DNA of 64,000 nucleotides from Allorhodoferax sp032337135 (GCF_032337135.1 NZ_JAVXZZ010000003.1:186001-250000); one strand, 5' to 3'; shown: positions 25,016 to 34,071, counted from the stretch's first letter. Notes: generated from the sequence alone by a model not told the origin. Numbers and translations are program-made.

Positions 25016-26458
25016 TTAGCGTGACGCTGCGCCTTGCTGGAACACCAGCGCATCGAGCCCCATGGTGCGGATGCGCGCGGCGCTGCGCTCGGCTTCCGCC
25101 GACGAGTCGAACGGGCCTACGCGCACGCGGGTGAGCTTGCCCTGTTTGCCGCGCAGCTCCTGCGTGTAAGCGGGAAAACCGGCATCGCTGAGCTTGATGA
25201 AGGCATTGCGGGCATTGTTGTCGTCGGCGAAAACGCCGACATTGATGCCGAACTGCCCGGCGGGCACACCGGGTGCATCGGGAGCGGCTGCTGGTCGGGC
25301 TTTTTCAGCGGCAGTGGCGCTCGACGTCGCTTTGGGCGCGGCGCGGGGAGCCGACTGGGGCACCCGGGCGCTGGCCTGCGGTGCCAGCTTGGCGGCCTCG
25401 GCTTTTTCTGCACTGCTGGTGACCGGGGCTTTCTTCGGCGTGGGCTGCGGCGCTGCTGTGGCGGGCTTGGCTGCCGCTGCTTTGGGCGCAGACACTTCGG
25501 CCGGTTTCTTGTCTGCGGTGGGGGACGGCGCGGGTGGCTGCGCCTTGGCAGTGCCCTGGGCTGCAGCCGATGCGGCTGCTGCAGGCGCCGACGCAGCGGC
25601 GCTGGGCGCGCTGGCGGCAGCAGACGCTTTGGCTGCCGGTGCTGAGGCTGCGGGGGCGGGGGCGGCCACAGGTACGACAGGGCTTGCCGATGCGGGCGCT
25701 GCCGGTGCCGAAGCCACACGCGCTGGGGCCGATGCAGCAGCACCTGCTTCCGGTGCGGCGGCTGGGGCGTTGTTTGCCATGGCCTTGCCTACTGCCAGGT
25801 TGCCGCTGGCCACCGGGCCCGCAGGGGGGGCGATGGCCGTGGTCTCGGTCAATGCGCTGCTGCCGGACAGACCCTGGAAGTCCCGGGCCCAGGCGTACAG
25901 TGCCAGTACCAAGCCAACAAGCACGACATTGATCATCGCCAACACCAGCAGGCGCATGCGCGTGGGCGCTCGCGACAGCAGCATGGCTGCGGCGTCGGCA
26001 ATGCTCTGGTTGGCTGACAGGGCGCCCGCCATGTCACTGCGCATCTGGCGAAACAGCAGTGCATTGCCCCACAGGCCGGGAATGAGCACGAGCAACAGCG
26101 CGTACACGCCGGCCAGCGCCCACTGCACTTCCGTCGTGTAATGGAATGCCAGCTTGCCAATGCCGAAAACCAGCAGCGCCACCGTCAGGGCGATGCCGGC
26201 ATAGGCCAGCGCAGCGTTCCACATCTTGCGGAACACCATCCAGTTCAGGGTGGCTACGGCGGCAGCGGTGTTCCAGCTCGGGCCGGCCCGGTCCTGGGCG
26301 TCGAAGCGCGTGAAGATCTTCAGGTAGTAGTCGGTGTTGACCGCGCCAATGGCGCCGCGCAGCATGGTCGTGGTGGCCAACTCATCCGACTGGTCGGCCC
26401 GCGTGGTGCTGTCCAGGGTCGGTTCGGTGCGATCGGGGAGGGCTGCGGGTTCGGTCAT
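25016..26458 (-). CDS. SPOR-domain membrane protein with DUF2628-like N-terminus
   Basis: A 480-residue protein. The N-terminal 75 residues are soluble and include YLKIFTRFDAQDRAGPSWNTAAA and NWMVFRKMWNAAL, as in DUF2628 proteins. Three or four transmembrane helices follow up to residue about 195. Then comes a very low-complexity linker of roughly 190 residues, rich in Ala, Pro, Lys and Ser. The C-terminus (about 400-478) is a SPOR domain (FGINVGVFADDNNARNAFIKL, VRVGPFDSSAEAE), which binds denuded peptidoglycan glycan strands at the septum. Its start is 3 bp from the stop of mltB, so the pair is co-expressed. Confidence 0.88.
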   Translation of the reverse strand: MTEPAALPDRTEPTLDSTTRADQSDELATTTMLRGAIGAVNTDYYLKIFTRFDAQDRAGPSWNTAAAVATLNWMVFRKMWNAALAYAGIALTVALLVFGIGKLAFHYTTEVQWALAGVYALLLVLIPGLWGNALLFRQMRSDMAGALSANQSIADAAAMLLSRAPTRMRLLVLAMINVVLVGLVLALYAWARDFQGLSGSSALTETTAIAPPAGPVASGNLAVGKAMANNAPAAAPEAGAAASAPARVASAPAAPASASPVVPVAAPAPAASAPAAKASAAASAPSAAASAPAAAASAAAQGTAKAQPPAPSPTADKKPAEVSAPKAAAAKPATAAPQPTPKKAPVTSSAEKAEAAKLAPQASARVPQSAPRAAPKATSSATAAEKARPAAAPDAPGVPAGQFGINVGVFADDNNARNAFIKLSDAGFPAYTQELRGKQGKLTRVRVGPFDSSAEAERSAARIRTMGLDALVFQQGAASR

Positions 26459-26461
26459 GGC

Positions 26462-27604
26462 TTATTTTTGCATGGCAGTGGGCATTGGCATAGCTTTGGC
26501 GACGGCGCGGCCGAGCTCGATGACGGCGAGCGCGTAGTAGCTGCTCCAGTTGTAGCGTGTGATGGCGTAGAAGTTGTCGGTACCGGCCAGGTACAGCGGG
26601 GCGTCGTTGCCGTTCTGCAGTTCCAGCAGGGCCAGCGCCCCGGGGTGGCGCTGTGCCGACTCGTCCAGCCGCACGCCATGGGCCACCATGTCGAAGGGGC
26701 TGAAGCTGGGTTTGATGTCGGGCAGCAGGAGTGTGGCCAGGTCGGCCCGAATCGGGTCCAGTTCCAGCGGATAGTGCGTGGGCATGCCCGGTTGCCACTG
26801 GAAGGCCTTGAAGTAATTGGCCACGGAACCGATCACGTCGGCCGGGCTGCCGTAGAGGTCAACCTTGCCATCGCCGTCGTAGTCGACACCGTATTTTTCC
26901 CAGCTCGATGGCATGAACTGCGGCATGCCCATGGCGCCGGCGTAGCTCCCGCGCAAGCTCAGCGGGTCGAGGTTGTTGCGCGCAGTCAGTGCCAGGAAGG
27001 CTTCGAGCTCACTCTGGAAAAAAGTGGTGCGCTGGGCGGCGCGGGGGTGGGCGACCGGAAAGTCGAAGGCCAGTGTGCACAGCGCGTCGATCACGCGGTA
27101 GCCGCCGGCGTTCTTGCCGTACAGGGTCTCAATGCCGATGATGCCGACGATGATTTCGGCCGGCACCCCTGTCTGCGCCTGGGCCCGCTCCAGGGTTTCG
27201 CGGTGCTTCTGCCAGAACGCTACCCCGGCATTGATGCGTTTGGGTTCGACGAAGCGCTCCCGGTACAGGTTCCAGTTGCGAGCCCCAGGACCGCTGGGCG
27301 GCAGCACGGCTTGGGCAATGGACGGCATGAAGCGGGCTTGTCCAATGATGTGGGCAACCCAGGCCTGGTTCAGGTCCCGGCGCTGTGCGATCGACTGGGC
27401 GGCAGCCAGGGCATCGGCGCGTTGGGCGTACAGCGGCATGGCCGCCAGCAGCGTGGCCCGATCCTTCGCGACGCGCTGCTGCACGGCCTGGGCCTTCTGG
27501 CTGGCGCTGGGTTTCTTGTTGGGGTATTTCTTGGGTGCAGCCCATGCGCCTATTGCGCAGGTAGCTATAAAAACAAGAGCGACGGTGCGGAGGGTGCGAT
27601 TCAC
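26462..27604 (-). CDS. mltB: MltB-type lytic murein transglycosylase
   Basis: A 380-residue periplasmic enzyme that cleaves peptidoglycan glycan strands to 1,6-anhydro products. A signal peptide (residues 1-22) is followed, after a linker, by the SLT_2 catalytic domain: EIIVGIIGIETLYGKNAGG holds the catalytic Glu, and SLRGSYAGAMGMPQFMPSSW and YDGDGKVDLYGSPADVIGSVANYF are family hallmarks. The signal peptide lacks an obvious lipobox Cys at the right place (a Cys occurs at residue 16, TCAIG, with poor context). The signal-peptide region coincides with a copy of the dispersed repeat. It is followed by the SPOR gene. Confidence 0.93.
   Translation of the reverse strand: MNRTLRTVALVFIATCAIGAWAAPKKYPNKKPSASQKAQAVQQRVAKDRATLLAAMPLYAQRADALAAAQSIAQRRDLNQAWVAHIIGQARFMPSIAQAVLPPSGPGARNWNLYRERFVEPKRINAGVAFWQKHRETLERAQAQTGVPAEIIVGIIGIETLYGKNAGGYRVIDALCTLAFDFPVAHPRAAQRTTFFQSELEAFLALTARNNLDPLSLRGSYAGAMGMPQFMPSSWEKYGVDYDGDGKVDLYGSPADVIGSVANYFKAFQWQPGMPTHYPLELDPIRADLATLLLPDIKPSFSPFDMVAHGVRLDESAQRHPGALALLELQNGNDAPLYLAGTDNFYAITRYNWSSYYALAVIELGRAVAKAMPMPTAMQK
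27540..27583 (+). repeat. Dispersed repeat copy R4 inside the mltB signal-peptide region
   Basis: CCTATTGCGCAGGTAGCTATAAAAACAAGAGCGAC aligns with the element's CCATTGCG..AGCTACCAATTCCATAGCGAC half. On the coding strand it gives the hydrophobic stretch ALVFIATCAIGAW. Confidence 0.55.
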
Positions 27605-27659
27605 AACAGGTTCAGGTTCGGGGCCGCAGCCCCGGGGGCAGGAGACAAGCCGCCGTGCG

Positions 27660-29681
27660 TCATCGCTGGGCGGGCCACGCCAGGTGGCGCCATTGGCTGC
27701 GCAGTGTAGCGAGGCTTTGCGCTGCTGGCGAGGGTGCGTAGCGCTGCTGCTCCAGAGCCTGCAGCCAATGCACCAGGGCCTGACCCGCCGCGTCGTGCCC
27801 CCAGGCTTGCTCCTTCACCCACCGCGCCATGGCCTGCGCAGTCGTGGCGCTGTGCACCGGCAGGCCCAGCTTTTGCAGTCGCCGCTGGGCCTGGTGCAGC
27901 AGCCGCAGCCAGGGGTCCTGGCGGCTGCGTTCCCAGGCACTCCACAGGGCACCCAGGGCGCCGGCCGCAAACACCAGACCCGCCAGCACGTAGACCAGGT
28001 CTTCCCAGCGCGGCGTCTGTACGCCCAGGCTGCGCAGCAAGTCGAGCTGCTTGGCCTGGCTGTAGTTCAGTACCCATTGGTTCCAGCGGTTGTTGGTGGC
28101 ATCCCACAGGGCGCGCAGCTGGGCCGCCAGTGCCGGGCTGACAGTGACCACCACGTTGGTGAGGGCTCCGCTGGGTGCACGCAGGGGCTGGAAGCTGCCG
28201 GTTCGCCCGGGTGCCACGGCACCGGTGGGGTCTACCCGCACCCAACCCTGGTTGGCCACCCAGACTTCGGCCCAGGCGTGGGCGTCGCTCTGGCGCACGG
28301 TGAAGAATCCGTCCAGGCCATTGATTTCGCCACCCTGGTAGCCGGTGACGATGCGCGCGGGTACCCCCAGGGCGCGCATCAGGATGACGAAGCTCGACGC
28401 GATGTGTTCGCAAAAGCCCTGCTTGCGGTCGAACCAGAACTCGTCCGCCGTGTGTTCACCGTACTCACCCGGCTCCAGCGTGTAGGTGTAGCCACCGGTG
28501 CGCAGCCGCGTGAGCACGGCCTCGATCAGGGTCGGCGTGTCGGTGCGCTCGCCCAGGCTGCGGCGCAGCTCCTGGGCCAGGGCCTGCGTGCGTGGGTTGG
28601 ATCCGGGGGGCAGGCTGCGGGCTTCCTGCAGACCGGGATGGGCGCGTGCGGGGCCATGGCGGAAGGCCGGATAGGCAGTGGCCTCGTAGCGCAGCAACTC
28701 CGTTACCGGACGGTCCCAGAACCACTGCAGGTCGTTCTGCATGCGGGCGCGTCCGTCGGGCAGTTTCGGGGCTTCTGGCGTGGCGTCCAGCGTGAGTAGC
28801 CAGGGCCGCTGGTGCGCCTCCAGTGTCACGCGGTAAGGGTAGGCCGTGCCTTCGACCGCCAGTGCTGCAGGAGCGGGGGCCGTGAACGGGTCGGCGGTGC
28901 CGGCGCGCCACTCGCGGCCATCGAACTGCGTGAGCACTGGGCCGCGGAAGTAGAGTTCGCGCTGAGGCGGGCGTTTGTCCAGGAACTCCACCCGGAAGGC
29001 CACGCTGCCGTCGAGCGCCAGGCTGGTGACGCTGCCCACCTTCATCTGGCCGGACAGGCCGCTGCGCCCCGCCATGGCATCCCCGGGCATGCCCCACAGG
29101 GGCGCGATGCGCGGGAAGAACATGAACAGCAGGGCCATGATCGGGGCGCCCAGCAGAGCCATCCACAAGGCCGTGCGGGCCGATTGCCACAGCGGCGGAC
29201 GCCCGACCGGCAGGTGGCTGTTGACCAGGGCGGTCAAGAGGCCCAGGAGCGACAGCAGCATGGCCGCCGCGGTGAGCAGGCTCTGTGAGAAAAAGAAGTT
29301 CGACAGCAGCGTGAAGAAGGACAGGAAGAAGATGACAAAAGCGTCGCGCCTGGCCCGCATCTCCAGCGTCTTGAGCGCCAGCAGCACCACGATGAGCGTG
29401 ACCCCGGGGTCGCGGCCGAGCAGTGTGCGGTGGCTGAACAAGGTGGCGCCCACGGCGACGACCAGCAGCGCCAGCAGCCACCAGCGTGAGGGCAGCGGGT
29501 GGGCATGCCAGGCAATGCGGCCGCGCCACAGCAGCAGGGTCACAGCCATGGCGCTGCACCATAGTGGCAGGTGCTCGAAGTGGGGGGCAATGGTCCAGCC
29601 AATGACGGCCAGCAGGAACCAGGTGTCGCGCGTGTCGCGCGGCAGCTGGCGCAAGGTCGCGGGGGCGGAAAGAAAAGCCAT
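27660..29681 (-). CDS. TgpA-like transglutaminase (DUF3488) membrane protein
   Basis: A 673-residue inner-membrane protein. Residues about 15-200 contain seven hydrophobic segments (DUF3488). A periplasmic transglutaminase core follows, with catalytic Cys in KQGFCEHIASSFVILMRALGVPARI, His in SDAHAWAEVW and Asp in RVDPTGAV. One more helix (about residue 570) and a cytoplasmic C-terminal domain end the protein. It matches TgpA of Pseudomonas in architecture and length. It lies in the classic order moxR-DUF58-tgpA, with 12-bp spacings; the family's natural substrate is unknown. Confidence 0.92.
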   Translation of the reverse strand: MAFLSAPATLRQLPRDTRDTWFLLAVIGWTIAPHFEHLPLWCSAMAVTLLLWRGRIAWHAHPLPSRWWLLALLVVAVGATLFSHRTLLGRDPGVTLIVVLLALKTLEMRARRDAFVIFFLSFFTLLSNFFFSQSLLTAAAMLLSLLGLLTALVNSHLPVGRPPLWQSARTALWMALLGAPIMALLFMFFPRIAPLWGMPGDAMAGRSGLSGQMKVGSVTSLALDGSVAFRVEFLDKRPPQRELYFRGPVLTQFDGREWRAGTADPFTAPAPAALAVEGTAYPYRVTLEAHQRPWLLTLDATPEAPKLPDGRARMQNDLQWFWDRPVTELLRYEATAYPAFRHGPARAHPGLQEARSLPPGSNPRTQALAQELRRSLGERTDTPTLIEAVLTRLRTGGYTYTLEPGEYGEHTADEFWFDRKQGFCEHIASSFVILMRALGVPARIVTGYQGGEINGLDGFFTVRQSDAHAWAEVWVANQGWVRVDPTGAVAPGRTGSFQPLRAPSGALTNVVVTVSPALAAQLRALWDATNNRWNQWVLNYSQAKQLDLLRSLGVQTPRWEDLVYVLAGLVFAAGALGALWSAWERSRQDPWLRLLHQAQRRLQKLGLPVHSATTAQAMARWVKEQAWGHDAAGQALVHWLQALEQQRYAPSPAAQSLATLRSQWRHLAWPAQR

Positions 29682-29693
29682 GGCCAGTGCGTT

Positions 29694-30704
29694 TCAGTAG
29701 CGGGCCAGTGCCTGCAGACAGCGCGCCTGCTGGGCCGGACCCTGCGCCGGCGCAATTTCCTGGGCACCCAGGCGCAGGCCATAGTCCAGCCCCCGCTTTT
29801 CGGCCAGCAGCACCCAGGCGCACAGCCGCGAGAGCTTGTTCTCCAGGTCGCCGCTGCCGGCGTGCTGCAGATCCAGCCACAGTTCGGATCGCTGGGCGTG
29901 GACCGCGTCCCGGCTCACCAACTCGTCATTCTTGGCAGCTTTCTTCCACACCACCAACTTGAGTGCGTCGCCACGCCGGTAGGCCCGCACGCCGTCAAAT
30001 TCGCCGGTGGCCTGGGAACGAGGTGCAGTGGTTTGCCCACTGCCCACCGGGGTGGACGCAGGCAAGGGCGGCGGATGCGCCTCGGGGCGGGGGTAGACCA
30101 CCAGCGTGGAGGCCGGTCGCCACACGGTCCAGACCCGGAAGGTGCCCAGGGGAAAGCGTGTTTCCAGCGTCAGGGTCGGTACCGGGTGGATGCCTCGCTG
30201 GGGTGGGGCAAAGCCGACCTGCACCTTGCAGCTGCCCTGACCCGGAACGTCGGTCCAGCTCCAGTGGCCGCTGCCGAGCACGGCGACACCGATGGCCGGT
30301 CGCAGTGCCTTGCGTTTGCTGCTCAGCTGGATGTCCAGCGCGGTGCTGGTCCCGGCAAAGGTTGCGGAAGGTGCCAGCAGATGCATGGCAATGCCACGCA
30401 GGTTACCGTGGCACACATGCATGCCGACCACGGCGCAGCCGGCCAGCAGGAAGGTCAGCAGGTAGCCCAGGTTGAGCTGGTAGTTGATGCTTGCGACCAG
30501 CAGCACCAGCAGGGTCGTGGCCAGCATGAGCCCGGCGCCGGTGGGCAGGATGTAGACATTGCGCTGGGTCAGCTCCATGGTGTCGCGCCGTGTCAGGCGC
30601 GACTCGAACCAGTGCTGCAGGCGTTGACGCAGGCGCGCAACCGGGCTCCATCGGCTCAATCGGCCCGTTGGGAGCGCGGCGATGGCGGTATCCGCAGGAG
30701 CCAT
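29694..30704 (-). CDS. DUF58 (VWA-like) protein
   Basis: A 336-residue protein with two N-terminal membrane helices (about residues 50-95) and a cytoplasmic DUF58 domain. The signature GEFDGVRAYRRGDALKLVVWKKAAKNDELVSRD is typical, as is the following WLDLQHA segment. DUF58 proteins accompany MoxR ATPases and are thought to take part in protein complex maturation. It starts 12 bp after the moxR stop. Confidence 0.88.
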   Translation of the reverse strand: MAPADTAIAALPTGRLSRWSPVARLRQRLQHWFESRLTRRDTMELTQRNVYILPTGAGLMLATTLLVLLVASINYQLNLGYLLTFLLAGCAVVGMHVCHGNLRGIAMHLLAPSATFAGTSTALDIQLSSKRKALRPAIGVAVLGSGHWSWTDVPGQGSCKVQVGFAPPQRGIHPVPTLTLETRFPLGTFRVWTVWRPASTLVVYPRPEAHPPPLPASTPVGSGQTTAPRSQATGEFDGVRAYRRGDALKLVVWKKAAKNDELVSRDAVHAQRSELWLDLQHAGSGDLENKLSRLCAWVLLAEKRGLDYGLRLGAQEIAPAQGPAQQARCLQALARY

Positions 30705-30716
30705 GGTCGGGGGGCG

Positions 30717-31637
30717 TCAGGGTAGCGGGGTTGCTTCGATCATGGCCTGGACCTGCTCCACGGCACCGCGGCCGCTGTCGCTGACCGGGTTCAGGCGGTG
30801 GGCGATGGTCTGCGGCAGGATGGCCTGCACGTCGTCGGGGGCCACGTAGTCGCGCCCCTGCAGCAGTGCCTGGGCCTTGGCCGCGCGCAGCACCGACAGA
30901 CCGGCCCGCGGCGACAGGCCCTGTACGAACCAGCGCCCCGAGCGTGTGGCCGCGATCAGGTCCTGCACATAGTCCAGCAAGGGGTCGGCGGCGTGCACTG
31001 CCAGTACCTGGGCCTGCAGCGCCGCCAGTTCCTGGGGCGCGAGCAGGGCCGGCAGCGCCAGTACCTGGTCGCGGCGGTCGCCACCACGCAGCAGTTCGCG
31101 CTCGGAAGCCCGGTCGGGGTAGCCCAGCGAGATGCGCATCAGGAAGCGGTCCAGCTGCGACTCGGGCAGGGCGTAGGTACCCAGCTGGTCGAGCGGGTTC
31201 TGGGTGGCGATGACGAAGAAGGGCTGGGGCAGGGGGCGTGTTTCGCCTTCCACCGTAACCTGCTTTTCCTCCATGGCTTCGAGCAGCGCACTCTGCGTCT
31301 TGGGGCTGGCACGGTTGATCTCGTCGGCCAGCAGCACCTGGGCGAACAGCGGCCCCGGGTGGAAGACAAAGGCTTCCTTGCCGCGCTCGTAGATCGACAC
31401 GCCGGTCAGATCACTGGGCATCAGGTCGGCCGTGAACTGCACGCGCGAGAACTGCAGGCCGAAGGTGCGGGCCAGGGCGTGGGCCAGGGTGGTCTTGCCG
31501 ACGCCGGGAACGTCGTCGATGAGCAGGTGGCCGCCAGCCAGCAGGCAGGCCACACAGTCCTGCACCTGTAAGGATTTGCCGGCAATGACCGTGTTAAGCT
31601 GGGACAGCAATGCAGCGAGTTTGGTGGACGTGTTCAT
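30717..31637 (-). CDS. MoxR-family AAA+ ATPase
   Basis: A 306-residue AAA+ ATPase with Walker A DVPGVGKTTLAHAL, Walker B QVLLADEINRASPKTQSALLEAMEE, sensor 1 FFVIATQNPLDQLGTYALPESQLDRF and sensor 2 SPRAGLSVLRAAK. MoxR ATPases act as chaperone-like factors, usually with VWA/DUF58 partners, here encoded just downstream. It is the first gene of the apparent operon moxR-DUF58-tgpA-mltB-SPOR. Only 44 bp separate it from the divergent histone-deacetylase-like gene, so their promoters overlap. Confidence 0.95.
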   Translation of the reverse strand: MNTSTKLAALLSQLNTVIAGKSLQVQDCVACLLAGGHLLIDDVPGVGKTTLAHALARTFGLQFSRVQFTADLMPSDLTGVSIYERGKEAFVFHPGPLFAQVLLADEINRASPKTQSALLEAMEEKQVTVEGETRPLPQPFFVIATQNPLDQLGTYALPESQLDRFLMRISLGYPDRASERELLRGGDRRDQVLALPALLAPQELAALQAQVLAVHAADPLLDYVQDLIAATRSGRWFVQGLSPRAGLSVLRAAKAQALLQGRDYVAPDDVQAILPQTIAHRLNPVSDSGRGAVEQVQAMIEATPLP

Positions 31638-31681
31638 GGCGTGCCACCTTACCCGAAAACGACAAATTGTGTGAGACGCCC

Positions 31682-32635
31682 GTGACGACGACCGGATACT
31701 TTACCCACCGAGACTGCCGCAAACATGAAATGGGTGCGGGTCACCCCGAATGCCCCGAACGGCTCGATGCCATTGACGACCGGCTGCTGGTCAGCGGTGT
31801 GCTGGACGTGCTGGATCGCCGCGAAGCCGACCCGGCGCCGATCGCCGACATCGAGTTGGCCCACGGACGCATGTACATTGCCTCCATCCGCGGCCTGACC
31901 GACGGACTGCGCGAGGAAATCAACGCCGGTGGCCCCACGCATGCGCAGATCGACCCTGACACCTCCATCAACGTCCATACCTGGGATGCGGCGCTGCGCT
32001 CGGCGGGTGCTGCCATTGCCGCGACCGATGCGGTGATGGCGGGGGACCTGGCCAATGCGTTCTGCGCCATCCGTCCGCCGGGCCACCATGCCTGCAAGGA
32101 CAAGGCCATGGGCTTTTGCTTCTTCAACAACGTGGCGATTGCGGCGCGCTATGCGCTGGAACGGCATGGTTTGAAGCGCGTGGCCATCGTCGACTTCGAC
32201 GTGCACCACGGCAACGGCACCGAGAACATCGTGGCCGGTGATCAGCGCATCCTCATGGTGAGCTTCTTCCAGCATCCGTTCTACCCGGAAGGCGGCTCGC
32301 TGTCGAATGCCAGCAACCTGGTGAATATGCCCGTTCCCGCCTACACCAAGGGCGAGCAGGTGCGCGCGTTGATTGAGCAGCACTGGTTGCCGCGCCTGGA
32401 AGCCTACAAGCCGGAGATGGTCTTCATCAGCGCCGGGTTCGATGCGCACCGCGAGGATGACATGGGGCAGATGGGGCTGACCGAGGCCGACTTCGCCTGG
32501 ATCACCAAGCGGATCAAGGAAGTGGCGCAGCGCTATGCACAGGGCCGGATCGTGTCCTGTCTGGAGGGAGGATACGACCTCAGTGCCTTGGCGCGCAGCG
32601 TCGAGGCGCATATCCGGGTGCTGGCCGACATCTGA
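31682..32635 (+). CDS. Histone deacetylase family (acetylpolyamine/acuC-like) hydrolase
   Basis: A 317-residue zinc deacetylase of the arginase/deacetylase superfamily. Characteristic segments are HEMGAGHPECPERL, RPPGHHACKDKAMGFCFFNN, VDFDVHHGNGTE (metal Asp and His), ISAGFDAHREDD (metal Asp) and CLEGGYDL. Bacterial members act on acetylated small molecules or lysines. GTG 31682 is taken as start since the homologous region begins immediately (TTTGYFTHRDC); ribosome binding is weak. The gene is divergent from moxR and ends just before an inverted repeat. Confidence 0.9.
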   Translation: MTTTGYFTHRDCRKHEMGAGHPECPERLDAIDDRLLVSGVLDVLDRREADPAPIADIELAHGRMYIASIRGLTDGLREEINAGGPTHAQIDPDTSINVHTWDAALRSAGAAIAATDAVMAGDLANAFCAIRPPGHHACKDKAMGFCFFNNVAIAARYALERHGLKRVAIVDFDVHHGNGTENIVAGDQRILMVSFFQHPFYPEGGSLSNASNLVNMPVPAYTKGEQVRALIEQHWLPRLEAYKPEMVFISAGFDAHREDDMGQMGLTEADFAWITKRIKEVAQRYAQGRIVSCLEGGYDLSALARSVEAHIRVLADI

Positions 32636-32673
32636 TCGCAGGGAGTTCTTCCCGTTACGCCGCTGGGTACACT

Positions 32674-32699
32674 GGGCGACTGATTGCAGTCGCCCTTTT
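32674..32699 (+). terminator. Hairpin with T-run between the deacetylase and mscS genes
   Basis: A perfect 9-bp stem GGGCGACTG/CAGTCGCCC with an ATTG loop is followed by TTTT. It could terminate the deacetylase transcript. It ends only 9 bp before the MscS start codon, so transcripts coming through would carry it in the translation initiation region. Confidence 0.7.
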
Positions 32700-32708
32700 C
32701 ATTTGCCC

Positions 32709-33986
32709 ATGTCCTCCCGCCTTCCCGCCCCCAAGCCCATCGACGACCTCTCGGCCTGGCTGGACAGCTTTGCCCACCCTTCGGCCTTGGCCGAACTGGC
32801 CGTGCTTGCTGCCTGTGTCGTGCTGGCGTGGTGGCTGGTGCGGGCGCTGCGCGGGGCGAATGCCCCGGTGTCCGACAGCCGCTCGGTCTGGTTCGGTGAC
32901 CGGCTGATTGACGGCGTGCTCTTCCCCTTGCTGCTGCTCAGCCTGGGCTACCTGGCGCGCACGGTGCTGGACCGTTACCTTGATCTGGCGGTGTTTACGG
33001 TGGCCATTCCAGTGCTGCTTTCCCTGGTGGCGATCCGGGTTGGCGTCAAGGTGCTGCAGGTGGCCTTCGGTGCCGCCCGCTGGGTCAAGCTGCTGGAGCA
33101 AAGCATTTCCTGGATGGCGTGGCTGGCAATGGTGCTGTGGGTCACGGGCTTGCTGCCGTTGCTGCTGGGCGAGATGGACCAGATCGCCTGGAAGGTGGGC
33201 AATTCACGCTTGAGCCTGCGCAATGTGCTCGAAGGCGGGCTGACGGCTGGCCTGGTGTTGCTGCTGGCCTTGTGGGTGTCCTCGGCCATCGAGTCGCGGC
33301 TGTTGCGCAATGCCACCGGTGGAGAACTGTCGCTGCGCAAGGCGGTAAGTAACGCGGTGCGGGCCATCCTCATGTTCGTGGGGCTGCTGCTGGCGCTGTC
33401 GGCGGTCGGCATTGACCTGACCGCCCTGTCGGTGCTGGGTGGTGCGCTGGGGGTGGGTGTAGGCCTGGGTCTGCAGAAACTGGCGGCCAACTACGTCTCG
33501 GGCTTTGTCATCCTGGCCGAGCGCAGCATGCGCATCGGCGACAACGTCAAGGTCGATGGCTTCGAAGGGCAGATTACCGCCATCAACGCCCGCTACTCGA
33601 TCGTGCGTTCCCCGGCCGGGCGCGAGTCGATCGTTCCGAACGAAATGCTCATCACCAGCCGGGTCGAGAACCTGTCGCTGGCCGATCCTTCCGTGTACCA
33701 GAGTACCGCAGTGACGGTGGCCTACGACGCCGATGTGGCCGTGGTCCAGTCGCTCCTGGTGCAGGCCGCACTGTCGCAGCCGCGTGTGTTGCGCGATCCG
33801 GCTCCTTCGGCGCAGCTGTCCGCCTTTGGTGCAGATGGGCTGGAGTTCACCCTGGTCTACTGGATCAATGACATCGAGAACGGGCAGGGCAACCTGCGTT
33901 CGGAAGTCAACATTGCGGTCTTGCTCGCCCTGCGCTCCCACGGCATCGAGATCCCTTACCCCCAGCGCGTGGTGCACAGCCGCTGA
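32709..33986 (+). CDS. MscS-type mechanosensitive channel
   Basis: A 425-residue inner-membrane channel. Five hydrophobic helices precede the pore helix GALGVGVGLGLQKLAANYVSGFVIL. The MscS beta domain follows (ERSMRIGDNVKVDGFEGQITAINARYSIVR), then SIVPNEMLITSRVENLS, and a C-terminal alpha/beta domain. It releases solutes on hypo-osmotic shock. ATG 32709 is the first in-frame start with sensible sequence. The hairpin just upstream may limit read-through from the preceding gene. Confidence 0.93.
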   Translation: MSSRLPAPKPIDDLSAWLDSFAHPSALAELAVLAACVVLAWWLVRALRGANAPVSDSRSVWFGDRLIDGVLFPLLLLSLGYLARTVLDRYLDLAVFTVAIPVLLSLVAIRVGVKVLQVAFGAARWVKLLEQSISWMAWLAMVLWVTGLLPLLLGEMDQIAWKVGNSRLSLRNVLEGGLTAGLVLLLALWVSSAIESRLLRNATGGELSLRKAVSNAVRAILMFVGLLLALSAVGIDLTALSVLGGALGVGVGLGLQKLAANYVSGFVILAERSMRIGDNVKVDGFEGQITAINARYSIVRSPAGRESIVPNEMLITSRVENLSLADPSVYQSTAVTVAYDADVAVVQSLLVQAALSQPRVLRDPAPSAQLSAFGADGLEFTLVYWINDIENGQGNLRSEVNIAVLLALRSHGIEIPYPQRVVHSR

Positions 33987-34021
33987 GCGTAGGTAGTGGT
34001 GCGTACCGAGAAAATTTCTGC

Positions 34022-34071
34022 TTGCACGCAGCGGCGGGCGGTCTATAATACAAATTAGCACGACCGTTCGT
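34022..34071 (+). promoter_or_regulatory. etf promoter with palindromic operator
   Basis: TTGCAC (34022-34027), 16 bp, then a perfect TATAAT (34044-34049). Eleven bases further is ACGACCGTTCGT (34060-34071), a near-palindrome lying over the expected transcription start, where a TetR-type repressor of fatty-acid or amino-acid catabolism could bind. The identity of the regulator is not shown. The etfB start codon is 108 bp downstream of the operator. Confidence 0.65.

Noticed and set aside
26500..26560. Another copy of the dispersed repeat within mltB (GCGTAGTAGCTGCTCCAG)
   Set aside because: The segment encodes the conserved MltB motif TRYNWSSYYALAV, so the similarity is likely coincidental.
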